DNA of 64,000 nt from Macrobrachium rosenbergii (taxonomy: Eukaryota > Arthropoda > Malacostraca > Decapoda > Palaemonidae). Under the pieces are notes generated by a model. That model was not told where the DNA came from, made no database searches, and saw only the letters and a program-made list of their open reading frames with translations. Where the stretch lies: assembly GCF_040412425.1 (NCBI RefSeq), contig NC_089783.1, forward strand, positions 43,137,625-43,201,624, written 5' to 3'. Positions 61,375-64,000 of this stretch are shown in pieces. Position 1 is the stretch's first letter, and every line of letters starts with the position of its first letter. Both the position numbers and the translations under genes were made by a program.

Positions 61375-61930
61375 CAAAGTTCTTATTTAAAGTCTAATCA
61401 AATTTTACGTCTGATCAGATTTTAAGTCTAATCAGGTTTAAAGCCTAATCAGATTTTAAGCCTAATCAGATGTTAAGTCTAATCAGATTTTAAGCCTAAT
61501 CAGATGTTAAGTCTAATCAGATTTTAGGTCTTATCAGATTTTAAGACTAATCAGATTTAAGTCTAATCAGATTTAAAGTCTAATCAGATTTAAATTCTAA
61601 TCAGATTTCAAGTCTCATCAGATTTTAAGCCTAAACATTTAAAGTCTAATCAGATTTTAAGTCTAAACAGATTTCAAGTCTAATCAGATTTTAAGAGTAA
61701 TCAGATTTCAAAATCAGATTTTAAGTCTAAACAGATTTCAAGTCTAATCAGATTTTAAGAGTAATCAGATTTCAAGCCTAATCAGATTTTAAGCCTAACC
61801 AGAATTCAAGTCTAATCAGATTTTAAGCCTAACCAGATTTCAAGTCTAATAAGATTTTAAGCCTAATCAGATTTCAAGTCTAATCAGATTTTAAGCCTAA
61901 TCAGATTTTAAGTCTAATCAGATTTAAAGC
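61375..61930 (+). repeat. 17-bp minisatellite array (~32 copies)
   Basis: Degenerate tandem copies of AAGTCTAATCAGATTTT with AAGCCTAATCAGATTTC-type variants and length changes of 1-2 bp. Lies in the putative intron after the membrane-protein exon, immediately 3' of a SINE copy. Confidence 0.93.
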
Positions 61931-62121
61931 ATGAAATGCTTTCATAAACTCATACCGTTTTCTCTTCCTCGTTTGTGGGAGGTGACTCAATATGCAGTCA
62001 GGGGAATATCGTCACTCATGTTGGTGATTGGATGCCACTTCCGAAATGTCCCCCGCCCCCGCCCTTTGTGGTCCATGCCATGAAGACCGGGTCGACGCAT
62101 GGGTTCAATTTATCTGTTTGT

Positions 62122-62140
62122 GAGAGAGAGAGAGAGAGAG
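62122..62140. repeat. Short (GA)n tract
   Basis: About nine GA units. Confidence 0.8.
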
Positions 62141-62245
62141 CTTTTTCATTTTACTGTATGATTCGAAATGTCATTTGGACGGAATTACATTCTCGACTAT
62201 CCTAGCTTAGATACTCTTACTTTGTTGACATTTGTATGTATGAAT

Positions 62246-62250
<5 letters not shown>

Positions 62251-62304
<54 letters not shown>
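62251..62304. repeat. (TA)n microsatellite
   Basis: About 27 TA units. Confidence 0.93.
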
Positions 62305-62309
<5 letters not shown>

Positions 62310-62312
<3 letters not shown>

Positions 62313-63690
62313 TAATATAATTAATTGCTATAACATGAATTCTGATATGAAAACCTGAACAAATTAAAGGCAGCAACTATCGAATTAAAAAAATTCAATT
62401 AATTGATATTATAATTAAAAAAACAAATTTTGGTATTATATTACTTCGCACCTAATGCTCATAAATACTAGTAAAACGTTACAATACCCTTAAACGATCT
62501 TTTCTTAACGTAATCTCAAATGGCTACCCTTGAAACTGACTAATGGCGTTCAGTATTAAAACGGTTCACGGGGACAGATGGCCAACACCTGCGCTCCAGA
62601 AGTCAAGGGAGTAAATCAGGACAATGTCAATATCAGCACTTGAGACAATGACTGCTTGCAGTTCTTATTCGGGGGGTCAGAGCCTCTTCACTTTCGTGCC
62701 CTGTCCTCTCTGAAGATCAAACTTTCAATCTAATCATCAGTCTCCAGTAACAGTAAATCAAACTTGTAAAAACCAAAATTGTATGGATCTATTAATGCTG
62801 TGCAAGGAATAAAACAGCAAGTCGTCCAAGTTTTCCAGGATTGGAAACCCACTCGTAGTTGTTGGGAACATTTCGCGTTCAAGATACAAGACTAATCACG
62901 AATTATTGTAGTGTCATAATGTTTCTCTATTGTCTCTCATTTTTCTGACTGGGTTCAAGTTTTCCAGGATAGGAAAACCATTCGTAATTGTTAGGAAAAC
63001 TTCATGTTCAGGACACAACACTAACCTGAAATCATGGTACTGTTTTCTGCGGCCAGAAAAACTTCCCAGTTTTCTAAAGGGAAGCTGAACGTTACCACCA
63101 GTGTTATACTTCATGATGTTTCTCCGGTCTCTCATTTTTTTTAATGTCCGGGTTCTAAACGGACATTTTAGCCTCCTACAAGAAATAAAATCTTAAGACG
63201 CCATTTCCTCTCGTGCAGAAATAAACAGACTCAAATGAGATATCTTTCAATTGCTGATCTCGGAAAATTCAATCTAACAATCGAGGAAGTAGGAATGATT
63301 ACAAAAAATTTTTTTAAACAAAAAATTGGGATTTCGAAGCAGCACAAGTCATTAATCACTTACCGACCTGAATCAACTGATAAATAAAGATAGTGCAACA
63401 GTTTCAAGATAAGAAGGAGAACCAAGTGTCCCAGAGCAATACAGTTTTCAAGTAAGAAAACAGCGGGCATGACTTAAGATCTTATCATAATGTAAAACTA
63501 ATAACATGGTACATAAAAAAGGAAAAAAACTTTGAACTGTACCATCAAAGCTAAGTTATCATGTTGGGATACTCATTTTGTCTGTTGAAAACTGATTAGT
63601 CTAAATCTATCGAGGTACGTCCACACAAAGCAAAGTGTACAAAAATTTAAGTTTGAAATTTGAAATTATACTGACCTTCCTTTACTCTTC
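62310..63690. other. Putative intron, no feature seen
   Basis: Contains a ~60-bp imperfect duplication (CCAAGTTTTCCAGGATTGGA near 62827; TCAAGTTTTCCAGGATAGGA near 62956; each followed by a CGTAGTTGTTGGGAAC/CGTAATTGTTAGGAAA segment). No exon supported. Confidence 0.45.
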
Positions 63691-63694
63691 GCAG

Positions 63695-63798
63695 GTGCTA
63701 AGAATATCCCATTTTATAAATACTACGGATACACTGAAAATAGGAAATTGGAATGTACTGTACCAACCTTGAATCGAAAATTGGGAAGCGTTTTGTGA
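63695..63798 (+). CDS. Candidate alternative terminal exon joined to the exon at 60507
   Basis: Seen: a pyrimidine-rich acceptor CTTCCTTTACTCTTCGCAG precedes 63695. Starting in the phase required by the exon at 60507-60648, the sequence reads AKNIPFYKYYGYTENRKLEC, then TVPTLNRKLGSVL, and stops at TGA (63796-63798). An AATAAA follows at 63874-63879. If spliced, the product would be 81 residues with one membrane segment. Probability is limited: phase agreement alone has a one-in-three chance, and no homology is known. Confidence 0.3.
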
Positions 63799-63948
63799 AT
63801 TACAGAGGCAGCGAATTGGAAATAATACTGGATTTCACTTCTTCCTTAGAACCGCTCTTTCAGCTACCGCTAAAATAAATTCCTTTGAACTACAACACTG
63901 TATTTTTCTTCTTACCAGAGACGACTGGGGAAAGGATGTCGGGATTTT

Positions 63949-63950
63949 CT

Positions 63951-64000
<50 letters not shown>
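63949..64000. repeat. (TC)n microsatellite at the window end
   Basis: About 25 CT units, continuing past the right edge. Confidence 0.95.

Overview
This is eukaryotic nuclear DNA, most likely from a decapod crustacean (shrimp, prawn, crayfish or crab). The visible reasons are long perfect GA/TC, TA, TG and AAT microsatellites, GT-AG introns, many copies of a ~300 bp short interspersed element, tRNA-derived SINE and DIRS/LINE/hAT/pogo-type remnants, and arthropod-type genes in mostly non-coding sequence. The decapod assignment is inference from repeat style; I could not run a search.

Layout. Positions 1-11.1 kb hold seven consecutive internal exons of one minus-strand gene. All have good splice sites and matching phases, and the chain runs off the left edge. 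It encodes a Ser/Pro-rich, partly acidic, partly Arg-rich protein that I do not recognise. Its introns carry two pogo/Tigger-like MITEs, a SINE, GA microsatellites and a decayed minus-strand DIRS retroelement (about 6.3-9.2 kb). From 11.1 to 46 kb no complete gene is seen. This part is repeat-dominated: SINE copies, a hAT MITE with 8-bp target duplication, an RTE-type RT fragment, a 48-bp minisatellite (30.1-31.15 kb), a 5'-truncated LINE (33.8-35.4 kb) and an unclassified repeat family at about 12, 36-38 and 42.5-43.6 kb.

The best gene is a complete intronless minus-strand ORF at 46569-48719. It encodes a 716-aa three-RRM plus SPOC protein of the Spenito/RBM15 family, a component of the m6A writer-associated complex and of alternative-splicing control. 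Downstream of it (50.45-54.73 kb) lies a ~4.3 kb minisatellite with a 44-bp monomer. Part of it has a three-monomer, 132-bp higher-order structure that happens to keep a reading frame open.

At 60.1-60.7 kb a GC-richer, promoter-like region precedes a plus-strand first coding exon. It encodes a short N-terminus with one membrane segment, resembling the start of a two-pore-domain potassium channel. A phase-compatible terminal exon with stop and AATAAA occurs at 63.7 kb, so an 81-aa isoform is possible. Between them are a SINE copy, a 17-bp tandem array and a minus-strand tRNA-derived SINE.

The genes appear unrelated to each other; no operon-like or cluster logic is visible. The main novelty is in the repeats: TSD-bounded boundaries for the common SINE-like family, its uniform orientation, and three different minisatellites.
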